A stretch of DNA of 64,000 nucleotides from Limnomonas spitsbergensis (Eukaryota > Chlorophyta > Chlorophyceae > Chlamydomonadales). Under the pieces are notes generated by a model. The model worked only from the letters and a program-made list of their open reading frames with translations, made no database searches and was not told the DNA's origin. Positions 9,819 through 22,400 of this stretch are shown here, one piece after another (the stretch's first letter is position 1; every line of letters starts with the position of its first letter). The stretch is from NCBI GenBank assembly GCA_037349105.1, contig JAYJMM010000023.1, positions 1,077,001 through 1,141,000 on the forward strand, read 5' to 3'. The position numbers were made by a program, and so were the translations under genes.

Positions 9819-11514
9819 GAGACCCAGCAAAAGGTTTGGCAAGTCCTACAATTTGAGTCAGCCGAAGAGTGCTACGGTCGCGTGAGTCGAGCCACGGCAA
9901 AGATTGTGAGGTGTAAGGTAGGTGCCATGCATCATTAACATGCCCAAACTCCGACAAACTTGCATGACTGTCCCTTCCTTTAATCCCCATAGGATGTGTT
10001 TCACCAAGCCTTGGTCAGTGAGAGGGATCGCTTGAACAGTTTGGCAAAGGTGAGGCAAGATTACACTAGAGGGTAATGCCTGTGGGGAAGAGCGTAGTGC
10101 CTATGCCAGGCTTGAGGTAAGTGTCTATGGGTTGGATTGTAGTTCCCACGAGATACAGGGCAGTGCTGAGGGGTTGCAAGTAATCATGCCTCCCACATTT
10201 TGCTCAAATGCTAAATACATCCATGACTGGTCAAGGATAGTCACCTATTTTAACTCAAAAAATTTGTTGTGTTCATGACAATGCATAAGCTCTCATCACC
10301 TACACCTGCAGGATGTAACTTCCAGGGCAGAAATCTTCAGTAGTCGCCAAGTCTATGCTAGGCGAGGCACCCCTAGACCTAGTGCTGGGAGTGCCATCCT
10401 CGAATGGACGATGGGAGGAGATGGTAACGACGTCAACACGTCAGGAGACAAGCTGGTAAGTCTTTATCGTCTTCAGTCAAATCTGAGATCTCGAGTCAGT
10501 GACACGAGCCATAGTCAGAACAACGAGCTAGTGCCGCAATGCAGATGCCTTGATGTCCCAATGCTTATGCTAATTCCTGGATGCACCAGTGCTGATACAT
10601 GGATGCCTGGATACCCCAGTGCTAATGTTGTTATGCTGACGCTTGGATACCCCAATGATTATGCTGTTATGCTGACGCTTGGATACGGCGTCGAGTATGA
10701 TGTTCTGAAGTGCCAAAAGGCTGAGTCTTTGATCAGTATGACCATGAGAAAGATGCGAGAGGCAAAGAAGGTTGACGTAATCGAGGCTTTTCTACCAGAA
10801 AGGAAGCTGCCTATCACCATTTGTGAAAGTGTCAGCAACATCTCCAGCATTGAGCCGGCGACGCACATCCTTTCGTGTTGGCAAGGTTTCAACGGTGTTG
10901 ACGAGCGAGCTGTTGGCGACGTCTTCCAAAAGTCGAGGACAGCGACTGAGGATTGTAACCATTACGGTCAAGATGTCAGGGGGGCGCAACGAGAGGCTTC
11001 AGGCTTACACTTTCGCTAAACCCTACCCCCTCCCTCTGTGTTCTACAAAGGTCTTGGAATTGTCATCCTTGCCTGTCTTCAACAGCAAAGATGTCAAGTC
11101 CATATTGAAGGAGCAAAAGGTTCAGGCTGACAAACTTAGGCACCATTGAACATGTTAAGGCTGGTCCTCTGATTTGGAATTTTAATAATAGTGGACCACA
11201 AATTGTGATGCGTGTCTCGCCCTCCTTAGCTTCACTTGTCACATCTCATGTGGATGCTGACTTCAAGGTGACAAGATCCCTAGTTGTTGTTTATCTCGAA
11301 CACAATTTCTGCTGACATATATATCCTGAGACATATGAGAAATGACTAATCTGAATTCACAATGTATTTAACATATGAGTGGTGCTGTTATGTGATGTAG
11401 GATGTGTTCATTACCGGTCATTTCCTTGGTGATAATACTGGGAGCCCACGAGCGGGATGTCACCCTTGGTCAAGAGTCGAGATTCCTGACAGCCCGATTG
11501 TGGGAAATCAGCAG
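9819..11514 (+). CDS. N-terminal exons of the Ulp1-type gene
   Basis: Four segments have GT-AG borders and phase 0 at both ends: 9819-9917 (ETQQKVWQVLQFES...), 9993-10049 (DVFHQALVSERDRLNSLAK), 10312-10455 (DVTSRAEIFSS...SGDKL) and 11401-11514 (DVFITGHFLGDNTG...GNQQ). Between 10456 and 11280 the structure is unclear. VLELSSLPVFNSKDVKSILK starts at the acceptor TCTACAAAG near 11050. IEHVKAGPLIWNFNNSGPQI, ending at a GTGACA donor after GACTTCAAG, is open in a different frame, so a second frameshift is likely near 11140. The intron near 10,550-10,690 contains a degenerate 36-bp repeat. No known domain is recognised in these exons. Assignment to the downstream protease gene rests on strand, spacing and the uniform intron phase. 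Confidence 0.5.
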
Positions 11515-11746
11515 GTATTACATATCATCCACACGTGATGTTATATTTCTAACTGTGTTTTGATGGTATGTGAGGATTTAGGGTCGCGACGAGATGTTAA
11601 ACTTGACCAAGTATGGCCCCCATGAGCTGGCTAACCCTTAGCACCACCAGTCTAATTCTGTGCATGATGAGATAATAAAGGGAACAGGTCAAACATGCAC
11701 TCTCTGAAACACTCTCTCAGCCCGAGCGCCCATTGTGTTTCCACAG

Positions 11747-13312
11747 GGAACAGCGGAAATGTTCATCACACAGTGTCTCGAGAAACAAGACTTGACCCCA
11801 TCGGAGATTTTGACGGAAGTCATCCAGCGGTACCCTAAGCTACTCAGCGATGCAGCACGCTTAATTCTTAGTGCTGATGTGGGCCCTGAGACGATTTGTG
11901 GTGCCATCGAAGACAGGGTGTTCCTCAGCGACGAAAATCTATCTGAGGAAGCAAAGAAAACATTTCTAGCAGAGAAAGCAATATGCTATAAGAACTATGA
12001 CATCACCAGAAAATCCCTGCAGAGGCTTCAAGAGGTCCCAGCCTCGCCACCTTGGGACGATCTGAACAATTCGAGGTGTCAGCTCAATGACGAGATCATG
12101 AATTTATATGCCCTGCTCCTGGAGGTAAGTTATTTTGTGTCTATAATTGTTGGTCCAGCTTTCCTTGATTATAACCATTACTCTTACAGGACAGGCAACA
12201 ACTCAGCGATGTGGGGTTCAACACCTTTTTCTTCAACACTTTTTTCTTCTCAAGCCTCTCTCCCGATCATCTTGCCACTCCGAAGGGCTACGCTTACGTC
12301 TACGCAAATGTAAAAAAATGGACCCTGCCCGAGAGGCTTCGTGCGGCTGGCAAGGTAGGTGCATCGCCTCAGGGCTTTCATGTTCCTAGTCAGTTATCCT
12401 GGTATGCATACACGGATGCTTAAAACAAGTTGTAGCACAACAGTCTCGTGAAAATCATGCGTCATGACTACATGATTGAATGTAACTGATGTTTTCAGGA
12501 GGAAACAAACATTCTGAAGGTTGAGAAGCTCGTTTTCATCATCAACAACTCCAATAGCCACTGGACACTAGCAGAGATAGACCAGAAGAAAAAACAGTTA
12601 TCCTTGTACAACTCCATGGATGTGAGTATCACCAAGTATCACCCTCTGGTTTACGACATGTCTAGGTCACTTCCACCCTAATGCACAAGACTGACACAAA
12701 TATGTACTCATCTTGAAATTATAATGTTTGGTTACTTGAATGGGTTATAAACATCGTCACTGGAAGCATTTAAGTGTGTTGCATGATTTGTACATAACAG
12801 TTCGGCAAGCCTCCGTCTCAGCGAGACAAGAATGTTTTGGAATGCTTGGCAACATGGATGAAAGAAGAATACAAGTCAAAAGGTCGTAAGGAGGTTGACA
12901 TGTCAAACTGGCAACGAATCTTCCCGAAGGTCCCACAACAAACCAATACAGTGGATTGCGGGGTCTTAGGGTCTTCTGCTTGAAGTGAGTTGTCTCGGAC
13001 TGTTGCTTATTGTTTACACTTACTGGGCCTGGTCCGGCCCTTTGGAGTAAAGGGAGCATGGCCTAGAGGGGGCATGTCATGAGCTCAGAGGCCCATGGTC
13101 ATGAGAGGTCAGATTATGCGGAGGGGGCAATTCAAGTTGTGTCGATATTGAAAATTATGACCATATTGAAACATTTGTGTGTTTGTACCCTTTATAGGTT
13201 TGCTGATCTGCTTGGCAAGGGCGCAGCCACCTTCGACTTCGGCATGAGTGATATTAACAAGATCCGACAGGAAATTCTGACGCAACTAGTGCGCTGCAAG
13301 ATTCCCATGTAA
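11747..13312 (+). pseudogene. Ulp1-like (peptidase C48) SUMO-protease domain, frameshifted at the active site
   Basis: Ulp1-family proteases cleave SUMO or related ubiquitin-like modifiers with a His-Asp-Cys triad and a Gln oxyanion residue. Exons with GT-AG borders are 11747-12124, 12190-12354, 12499-12621, 12801-12984 and 13198-13312. They give the family order LNDEIMNLYALLLE, FNTFFFSSLS, VKKWTLP, LVFIINNSNSHWTLAEID (catalytic His), LYNSMD (Asp), PKVPQQTNTVDCG (Gln, Cys) and a typical C-terminal helix (RQEILTQLVRCKIPM, stop 13312). After DCGV an 8-bp direct repeat (GGGTCTTA at 12961-12968, GGGTCTTC at 12969-12976) shifts the frame to a TGA at 12981. Without one repeat unit the exon would run in frame into the last exon. 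The first four introns are phase 0. A 15-bp in-frame tandem duplication (FNTFF twice) lies near 12219. The gene is either recently dead, polymorphic or mis-assembled here. Many plant and algal C48 genes ride in transposons, and no transposase is visible. Confidence 0.85.
12961..12976 (+). repeat. 8-bp tandem duplication causing the Ulp1 frameshift
   Basis: GGGTCTTA is followed directly by GGGTCTTC, directly after the Asp-Cys-Gly codons of the protease. The +8 length change explains the frame break. All other splice sites and the final exon remain intact. Confidence 0.85.
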
Positions 13313-13537
13313 GACTCAGTTGTGTTGATGTCAGCCGAGGGATATTTCAAATCCTTCGGAATTCATATTGCCAGGGATTTTCCAATGTCTTCGGCAGTAA
13401 CGGATATTTTGGCTATTGTTATCTGATTTGTAACTAGATTTGCATGAAATCATAACTCAACCGATGTTTCTTAGACTATTAAACCTTAGCATTCAAGCAC
13501 GCATTGAATATTTTGCATATATGTACGTACGCCGATC
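13313..13537. other. 3' flank of the protease gene, up to the 62-bp array
   Basis: AT-rich sequence without a gene. It ends at the TACGTACGCCGATC text, where the first 62-bp unit starts. Confidence 0.5.
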
Positions 13538-15115
13538 GGCAGAATAGAGCTTTCAGTAGCTTTTGCTGTCCATGTCTGGCCCCACGGATTATTGGCAACG
13601 GCAGAATAGAGCTTTTAGTAGTAATTTTTGCTGTCTCTGTCTGGCCCCACGGATTTTTGGCAGCGGCAGAATAGAGCTTTCAGTAGCTTTTGCTGTCTCT
13701 GTCTGGCCCCACGGATTATTGGCAGCGGCAGAATAGAGCTTTCAGTAGCTTTTGCTGACCCTGTCTGGCCCCACGGATTATTGGCAACGGCAGAATAGAG
13801 CTTTCAGTAGCTTTTGCTGACCCTGTCTGGCCCCACGGATTATTGGCATCGGCAGAATAGAGCTTTCAGTAGCTTTTGCTGACCCTGTCTGGCCCCACGG
13901 ATTATTGGCAGCGGCAGAATAGAGCTTTCAGTAGCTTTTGCTGACCCTGTCTGGCCCCACGGATTATTGGCAGCGGCAGAATAGAGCTTTCAGTAGCTTT
14001 TGCTGACCCTGTCTAGCCCCACGGATTATTGGCAACGGCAGAATAGAGCTTTCAGTAGCTTTTGCTGTCCCTGTCTGGCCCCGCGGATTATTGGCAGCGG
14101 CAGAATAGAGCTTTCAGTAGCTTTTGCTGACCCTGTCTGGCCCCACGGATTATTGGCAACGGCAGAATAGAGCTTTCAGTAGCTTTTGCTATCTCTGTCT
14201 GGCCCCACGGATTGTTGGCCGCGGCAGAATAGAGCTTTCAGTAGCTTTTGCTGTCTCTGTCTGGCCCCACGGATTTTTGGCAGCGGCAGAATAGAGCTTT
14301 CAGTAGCTTTTGCTGTCTCTGTCTGGCCCCAGGGATTATTGGCAGCGGCAGAATAGAGCTTTCAGTAGCTTTTGCTGTCCCTGTCTGGCCCCACGGATTA
14401 TTGGCAGCGGCAGAATAGACCTTTCAGTAGCTTTTGCTGTCTCTGTCTGGCCCCACGGATTATTGGCAACGGCAGAATAGAGCTTTCAGTAGCTTTTGCT
14501 GTCCCTGTCTGGCCCCACGGATTATTGGCAGCGGCAGAATAGAGCTTTCAGTAGCTTTTGCTGTCCCTGTCTGGCCCCACGGATTATTGGCAGCGGCAGA
14601 ATAGACCTTTCAGTAGCTTTTGCTGACCCTGTCTAGCCCCACGGATTATTGGCAACGGCAGAATAGAGCTTTCAGTAGCTTTTGCTGTCCCTGTCTGGCC
14701 CCGCGGATTATTGGCAGCGGCAGAATAGAGCTTTCAGTAGCTTTTGCTGACCCTGTCTGGCCCCACGGATTATTGGCAACGGCAGAATAGAGCTTTCAGT
14801 AGCTTTTGCTGTCTCTGTCTGGCCCCACGGATTGTTGGCCGCGGCAGAATAGAGCTTTCAGTAGCTTTTGCTGTCTCTGTCTGGCCCCACGGATTTTTGG
14901 CAGCGGCAGAATAGAGCTTTCAGTAGCTTTTGCTGTCTCTGTCTGGCCCCAGGGATTATTGGCAGCGGCAGAATAGAGCTTTCAGGAGCTTTTGCTGTCC
15001 CTGTCTGGCCCCACGGATTATTGGCAGCGGCAGAATAGAGCTTTCAGTAGCTTTTGCTGTCTCTGTCTGGCCCCACGGATTATTGGCAACGGCAGAATAG
15101 AGCTTTCAGTAGCTT

Positions 15116-18100
15116 TTGGTGTCCCTGTCTGGCCCCACGGATTATTGGCAGCGGCGGAATAGAGCTTTCAGTAGCTTTTGCTGTCCCTGTCTGGCCCGAC
15201 GGATTATTGGCAGCGGCAGAATAGAGCTTTCAGTAGCTTTTGCTGTCTCTGTCTGGCCCCACAGATTATTGGCAGCGGCAGAATATAGCTTTCAGTAGCT
15301 TTTGCTGTCTCTGTCTGGCCCCACGGATTATTGGCAACGGCAGAATAGAGCTTTCAGTAGCTTTTGCTGTCTCTGTCTGGCCCCACGGATTATTGGCAGC
15401 GGCAAAATAGAGCTTTCAGTAGCTTCTGCTGTCTCTGTCTGGCCCCACGGATTATTGGCAGCGGCAGAATAGAGCTTTCAGTAGCTTTTGCTGTCCCTGT
15501 CTGGCCCCACGGATTATTGGCAGCGGCAGAATAGAGCTTTCAGTAGCTTTTGCTGACCCTGTCTAGCCCCACGGATTATTGGCAACGGCAGAATAGAGCT
15601 TTCAGTAGCTTTTGCTGTTCCTGTCTGGCCCCGTGGATTATTGGCAGCGGCAGAATAGAGCTTTCAGTAGCTTTTGCTGACCCTGTCTGGCCCCACGGAT
15701 TATTGGCAACGGCAGAATAGAGCTTTCAGTAGCTTTTGCTGTCTCTGTCTGGCCCCACGGATTGTTGGCCGCGGCAGAATAGAGCTTTCAGTAGCTTTTG
15801 CTGTCTCTGTCTGGCCCCACGGATTTTTGGCAGCGGCAGAATAGAGCTTTCAGTAGCTTTTGCTGTCTCTGTCTGGCCCCAGGGATTATTGGCAGCGGCA
15901 GAATAGAGCTTTCAGTAGCTTTTGCTGTCCCTGTCAGGCCCCACGGATTATTGGCAGCGGCAGAATAGAGCTTTCAGTAGCTTTTGCTGTCTCTCTCTGG
16001 CCCCACGGATTATTGGCAACGGCAGAATAGAGCTTTCAGTAGCTTTTGCTGTCCATGTCTGGCCCCACGGATTATTGGCAGCGGCAGAATAGAGCTTTCA
16101 GTAGCTTTTGCTGTCCCTGTCTGGCCCGACGGATTATTGGCAGCGGCAGAATAGAGCTTTCAGTAGCTTTTGCTGTCTCTGTCTGGCCCCACAGATTATT
16201 GGCAGCGGCAGAATATAGCTTTCAGTAGCTTTTGCTGTCTCTGTCTGGCCCCACGGATTATTGGCAACGGCAGAATAGAGCTTTCAGTAGCTTTTGCTGT
16301 CTCTGTCTGGCCCCACGGATTATTGGCAGCGGCAAAATAGAGCTTGCAATAGCTTTTGCTGTCCCTGTCAGGCCCCACGGATTATTGGCAACGGCAGAAT
16401 AGAGCTTTCAGTAGCTTTTGCTGTCCCTGTCAGGCCCCACGGATTATTGGCAACGGCAGAATAGAGCTTTCAGTAGCTTTTGCTGTCTCTGTCTGGCCCC
16501 AGGGATTATTGGCAGCGGCAGAATAGAGCTTTCAGTAGCTTTTGCTGTCCCTGTCTGGCCCCACGGATTATTGGCAGTGGCAGAATAGAGCTTTCAGTAG
16601 CTTTTGCTGTCCCTGTCTGGCCCCACGGATTATTGGCAGCGGCAGAATAGAGCTTTCAGTAGCTTTTGCTGACCCTGTCTAGCCCCACGGATTATTGGCA
16701 ACGGCAGAATAGAGCTTTCAGTAGCTTTTGCTGACCCTGTCTGGCCCCACGGATTATTGGCAACGGCAGAATAGAGCTTTCAGTAGCTTTTGCTGACCCT
16801 GTCTAGCCCCACGGATTATTGGCAACGGCAGAATAGAGCTTTCAGTAGCTTTTGCTGTTCCTGTCTGGCCCCGCGGATTATTGGCAGCGGCAGAATAGAG
16901 CTTACAGTAGCTTTTGCTGACCCTGTCTGGCCCCACGGATTATTGGCAACGGCAGAATAGAGCTTTCAGTAGCTTTTGCTGTCTCTGTCTGGCCCCACGG
17001 ATTGTTGGCCGCGGCAGAATAGAGCTTTCAGTAGCTTTTGCTGTTTCTGTCTGGCCCCACGGATTGTTGGCCGCGGCAGAATAGAGCTTTCAGTAGCTTT
17101 TGCTGTCTCTGTCTGGCCCCAGGGATTATTGGCAGCGGCAGAATAGAGCTTTCAGGAGCTTTTGCTGTCCCTGTCTGGCCCCACGGATTATTGGCAGCGG
17201 CAGAATAGACCTTGCAGTAGCTTTTGCTGTCTCTGTCTGGCCCCACGGATTATTGGCAACGGCAGAATAGAGCTTTCAGTAGCTTTTGGTGTCCCTGTCT
17301 GGCCCCACGGATTATTGGCAGCGGCGGAATAGAGCTTTCAGTAGCTTTTGCTGTCCCTGTCTGGCCCGACGGATTATTGGCAGCGGCAGAATAGAGCTTT
17401 CAGTAGCTTTTGCTGTCTCTTTCTGGCCCCACAGATTATTGGCAGCGGCAGAATATAGCTTTCAGTAGCTTTTGCTGTCTCTGTCTGGCCCCACGGATTA
17501 TTGGCAACGGCAGAATAGAGCTTTCAGTAGCTTTTGCTGTCTCTGTCTGGCCCCACGGATTATTGGCAGCGGCAAAATAGAGCTTGCAGTAGCTTCTGCT
17601 GTCTCTGTCTGGCCCCACGGATTATTGGCAGCGGCAGAATAGAGCTTTCAGTAGCTTTTGCTGTCCCTGTCTGGCCCCACGGATTATTGGCAGCGGCAGA
17701 ATAGAGCTTTCAGTAGCTTTTGCTGACCCTGTCTAGCCCCACGGATTATTGGCAACGGCAGAATAGAGCTTTCAGTAGCTTTTGCTGTTCCTGTCTGGCC
17801 CCGCGGATTATTGGCAGCGGCAGAATAGAGCTTTCAGTAGCTTTTGCTGACCCTGTCTGGCCCCACGGATTATTGGCAACGGCAGAATAGAGCTTTCAGT
17901 AGCTTTTGCTGTCTCTGTCTGGCCCCACGGATTGTTGGCCGCGGCAGAATAGAGCTTTCAGTAGCTTTTGCTGTCTCTGTCTGGCCCCACGGATTTTTGG
18001 CAGCGGCAGAATAGAGCTTTCAGTAGCTTTTGCTGTCTCTGTCTGGCCCCAGGGATTATTGGCAGCGGCAGAATAGAGCTTTCAGTAGCTTTTGCTGTCC

Positions 18101-19455
18101 CTGTCAGGCCCCACGGATTATTGGCAGCGGCAGAATAGAGCTTTCAGTAGCTTTTGCTGTCTCTCTCTGGCCCCACGGATTATTGGCAACGGCAGAATAG
18201 AGCTTTCAGTAGCTTTTGCTGTCCATGTCTGGCCCCACGGATTATTGGCAGCGGCAGAATAGAGCTTTCAGTAGCTTTTGCTGTCCCTGTCTGGCCCGAC
18301 GGATTATTGGCAGCGGCAGAATAGAGCTTTCAGTAGCTTTTGCTGTCTCTGTCTGGCCCCACAGATTATTGGCAGCGGCAGAATATAGCTTTCAGTAGCT
18401 TTTGCTGTCTCTGTCTGGCCCCACGGATTATTGGCAACGGCAGAATAGAGCTTTCAGTAGCTTTTGCTGTCTCTGTCTGGCCCCACGGATTATTGGCAGC
18501 GGCAAAATAGAGCTTGCAATAGCTTTTGCTGTCCCTGTCAGGCCCCACGGATTATTGGCAACGGCAGAATAGAGCTTTCAGTAGCTTTTGCTGTCCCTGT
18601 CAGGCCCCACGGATTATTGGCAACGGCAGAATAGAGCTTTCAGTAGCTTTTGCTGTCTCTGTCTGGCCCCAGGGATTATTGGCAGCGGCAGAATAGAGCT
18701 TTCAGTAGCTTTTGCTGTCCCTGTCTGGCCCCACGGATTATTGGCAGTGGCAGAATAGAGCTTTCAGTAGCTTTTGCTGTCCCTGTCTGGCCCCACGGAT
18801 TATTGGCAGCGGCAGAATAGAGCTTTCAGTAGCTTTTGCTGACCCTGTCTAGCCCCACGGATTATTGGCAACGGCAGAATAGAGCTTTCAGTAGCTTTTG
18901 CTGACCCTGTCTGGCCCCACGGATTATTGGCAACGGCAGAATAGAGCTTTCAGTAGCTTTTGCTGACCCTGTCTAGCCCCACGGATTATTGGCAACGGCA
19001 GAATAGAGCTTTCAGTAGCTTTTGCTGTTCCTGTCTGGCCCCGCGGATTATTGGCAGCGGCAGAATAGAGCTTACAGTAGCTTTTGCTGACCATGTCTGG
19101 CCCCACGGATTATTGAAAACGGCAGAATAGAGCTTTCAGTAGCTTTTGCTGTCTCTGTCTGGCCCCACGGATTGTTGGCCGCGGCAGAATAGAGCTTTCA
19201 GTAGCTTTTGCTGTCTCTGTCTGGCCCCACGGATTGTTGGCCGCGGCAGAATAGAGCTTTCAGTAGCTTTTGCTGTCTCTGTCTGGCCCCAGGGATTATT
19301 GGCAGCGGCAGAATAGAGCTTTCAGTAGCTTTTGCTGTCCCTGTCTGGCCCCACGGATTATTGGCAGCGGCAGAATAGACCTTGCAGTAGCTTTTGCTGT
19401 CTCTGTCTGGCCCCACGGATTATTGGCAACGGCAGAATAGAGCTTTCAGTAGCTT
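15116..19455. repeat. 2,170-bp (35-monomer) direct duplication inside the 62-bp array
   Basis: Variant monomers recur in the same order at +2,170 bp: 15116/17286, 16046/18216, 16754/18924 and 17028/19198. 2,170 is exactly 35 x 62. A few point differences separate the copies, for example TTTCTGG against TGTCTGG near 17421. Confidence 0.85.
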
Positions 19456-22400
19456 TTGCTGTCCATGTCTGGCCCCACGGATTATTGGCAGCGGCAGAAT
19501 AGAGCTTTCAGTAGCTTTTGCTGTCCCTGTCTGGCCCGACGGATTATTGGCAGCGGCAGAATAGAGCTTTCAGTAGCTTTTGCTGTCTCTGTCTGGCCCC
19601 ACAGATTATTGGCAGCGGCAGAATATAGCTTTCAGTAGCTTTTGCTGTCTCTGTCTGGCCCCACGGATTATTGGCAACGGCAGAATAGAGCTTTCAGTAG
19701 CTTTTGCTGTCTCTGTCTGGCCCCACGGATTATTTACAGCGGCAAAATAGAGCTTGCAATAGCTTTTGCTGTCCCTGTCAGGCCCCACGGATTATTGGCA
19801 ACGGCAGAATAGAGCTTTCAGTAGCTTTTGCTGTCCCTGTCAGGCCCCACGGATTATTGGCAACGGCAGAATAGAGCTTTCAGTAGCTTTTGCTGTCTCT
19901 GTCTGGCCCCAGGGATTATTGGCAGCGGCAGAATAGAGCTTTCAGTAGCTTTTGCTGTCCCTGTCTGGCCCCACGGATTATTGGCAGTGGCAGAATAGAG
20001 CTTTCAGTAGCTTTTGCTGTCCCTGTCTGGCCCCACGGATTATTGGCAGCGGCAGAATAGAGCTTTCAGTAGCTTTTGCTGTCCCTGTCAGGCCCCACGG
20101 ATTATTGGCAGCGGCAGAATAGAGCTTTCAGTAGCTTTTGCTGTCTCTCTCTGGCCCCACGGATTATTGGCAACGGCAGAATAGAGCTTTCAGTAGCTTT
20201 TGCTGTCCCTGTCTAGCCCCACAGATTATTGGCAGCGGCAGAATAGAGCTTTCAGTAGCTTTTGCTGTCTCTGTCTGGCCCCACGGATTATTGGCAGCGG
20301 CAGAATAGAGCTTTCAGTAGCTTTTGCTGACCCAGTCTGGCCCCACGGATTATTGGCAGCGGCAGAATAGAGCTTTCAGTAGCTTTTGCTGTCTCTGTCT
20401 GGCCCCACGGATTATTGGCAACGGCAGAATAGAGCGTTCAGTAGCTTTTGCTGTCTCTGTCTGGCCCAAGGATTATTGGCAGCGGCAGAATAGAGCTTTC
20501 AGTAGCTTTTGCTGTCCCTGTCTGGCCCCACGGATTATTGGCAACGGCAGAATAGAGCTTTTAGTAGCTTTTGCTGTCTCTGTCTGGCCCCACGGATTAT
20601 TGGCAGCGGCAGAATAGAGCTTTCAGTAGCTTTTGCTGTCCCTGTCTGGCCCCACGGATTATTGGCAGCGGCAGAATAGAGCTTTCAGTAGCTTTTGCTG
20701 ACCCTGTCTGGCCCCACGGATTATTGGCAACGGCAGAATAGAGCTTTCAGTTGCTTTTGCTGTCCCTGTCTGGCCCCACGGATTATTGGCAGCGGCAGAA
20801 TAGAGCTTTCAGTAGCTTTTGCTGTCTCTGTCTGGCCCCACGGATTATTGGCAGCGGCAGAATAGAGCTTTCAGTAGCTTTTGCTGTCTCTGTCTGGCCC
20901 CACGGATTATTGGCAGCGGCAGAATAGAGCTTTCAGTAGCTTTTGCTGTCTCTGTCTGGCCCCACGGATTATTGGCAACGGCAGAATAGAGCTTTCATTA
21001 GCTTTTGCTGACCCAGTCTGGCCCCACGGATTATTGGCAGCGGCAGAATAGAGCTTTCAGTAGCTTTTGCTGTCTCTGTCTGGCCCCACGGATTATTGGC
21101 AACGGCAGAATAGAGCTTTCAGTAGCTTTTGCTGTCTCTGTCTGGCCCAAGGATTATTGGCAGCGGCAGAATAGAGCTTTCAGTAGCTTTTGCTGACCCT
21201 GTCTGGCCCCACGGATTATTGGCAACGGCAGAATAGAGCTTTTAGTAGCTTTTGCTGTCTCTGTCTGGCCCCACGGATTATTGGCAGCGGCAGAATAGAG
21301 CTTTCAGTAGCTTTTGCTGTCTCTGTCTGGCCCCACGGATTATTGGCAGCGGCAGAATAGAGCTTTCAGTAGCTTTTGCTGACCCTGTCTGGCCCCACGG
21401 ATTATTGGCAACGGCAGAATAGAGCTTTCAGTAGCTTTTGCTGTCCCTGTCTGGCCCCACGGATTATTGGCAGCGGCAGAATAGAGCTTTCAGTAGCTTT
21501 TGCTGACCCTGTCTGGCCCCACGGATTATTGGCAACGGCAGAATAGAGCTTTCAGTAGCTTTTGCTGTCTCTGTCTGGCCCCACGGATTATTGGCAACGG
21601 CAGAATAGAGCTTTCAGTAGCTTTTGCTGTCTCTGTCTGGCCCCACGGATTATTGGCAACGGCAGAATAGAGCTTTCAGTAGCTTTTGCTGACCTCAGGC
21701 CCCACGGATTATTGGCAACGGCAGAATAGAGCTTTCAGTAGCTTTTGCTGTCTCTGTCTGGCCCCACGGATTATTGGCAGCGGCAGAATAGAGCTTTCAG
21801 TAGCTTTTGCTGTCCCTGTCTGGCCCCACGGATTATTGGCAACGGCAGAATAGAGCTTTTAGTAGCTTTTGCTGTCCCTGTCTGGCCCCACGGATTATTG
21901 GCAGCGGCAGAATAGAGCTTTCAGTAGCTTTTGCTGTCTCTGTCTGGCCCCACGGATTATTGGCAGCGGCAGAATAGAGCTTTCAGTAGCTTTTGCTGAC
22001 CCTGTCTGGCCCCACGGATTATTGGCAACGGCAGAATAGAGCTTTCAGTAGCTTTTGCTGTCCCTGTCTGGCCCCACGGATTATTGGCAGCGGCAGAATA
22101 GAGCTTTCAGTAGCTTTTGCTGACCCTGTCTGGCCCCACGGATTATTGGCAGCGGCAGAATAGAGCTTTCAGTAGCTTTTGCTGACCCTGTCTGGCCCCA
22201 CGGATTATTGGCAACGGCAGAATAGAGCTTTCAGTAGCTTTTGCTGTCTCTGTCTGGCCCCACGGATTGTTGGCCGCGGCAGAATAGAGCTTTCAGTAGC
22301 TTTTGCTGCCTCTGTCTGGCTCACGGATTTTTGGCAGCGGCAGAATCGAGCTTTCTGTAGCTTTTGCTGACCCTGTCTGGCCCCAGGGATTATTGGCAGC

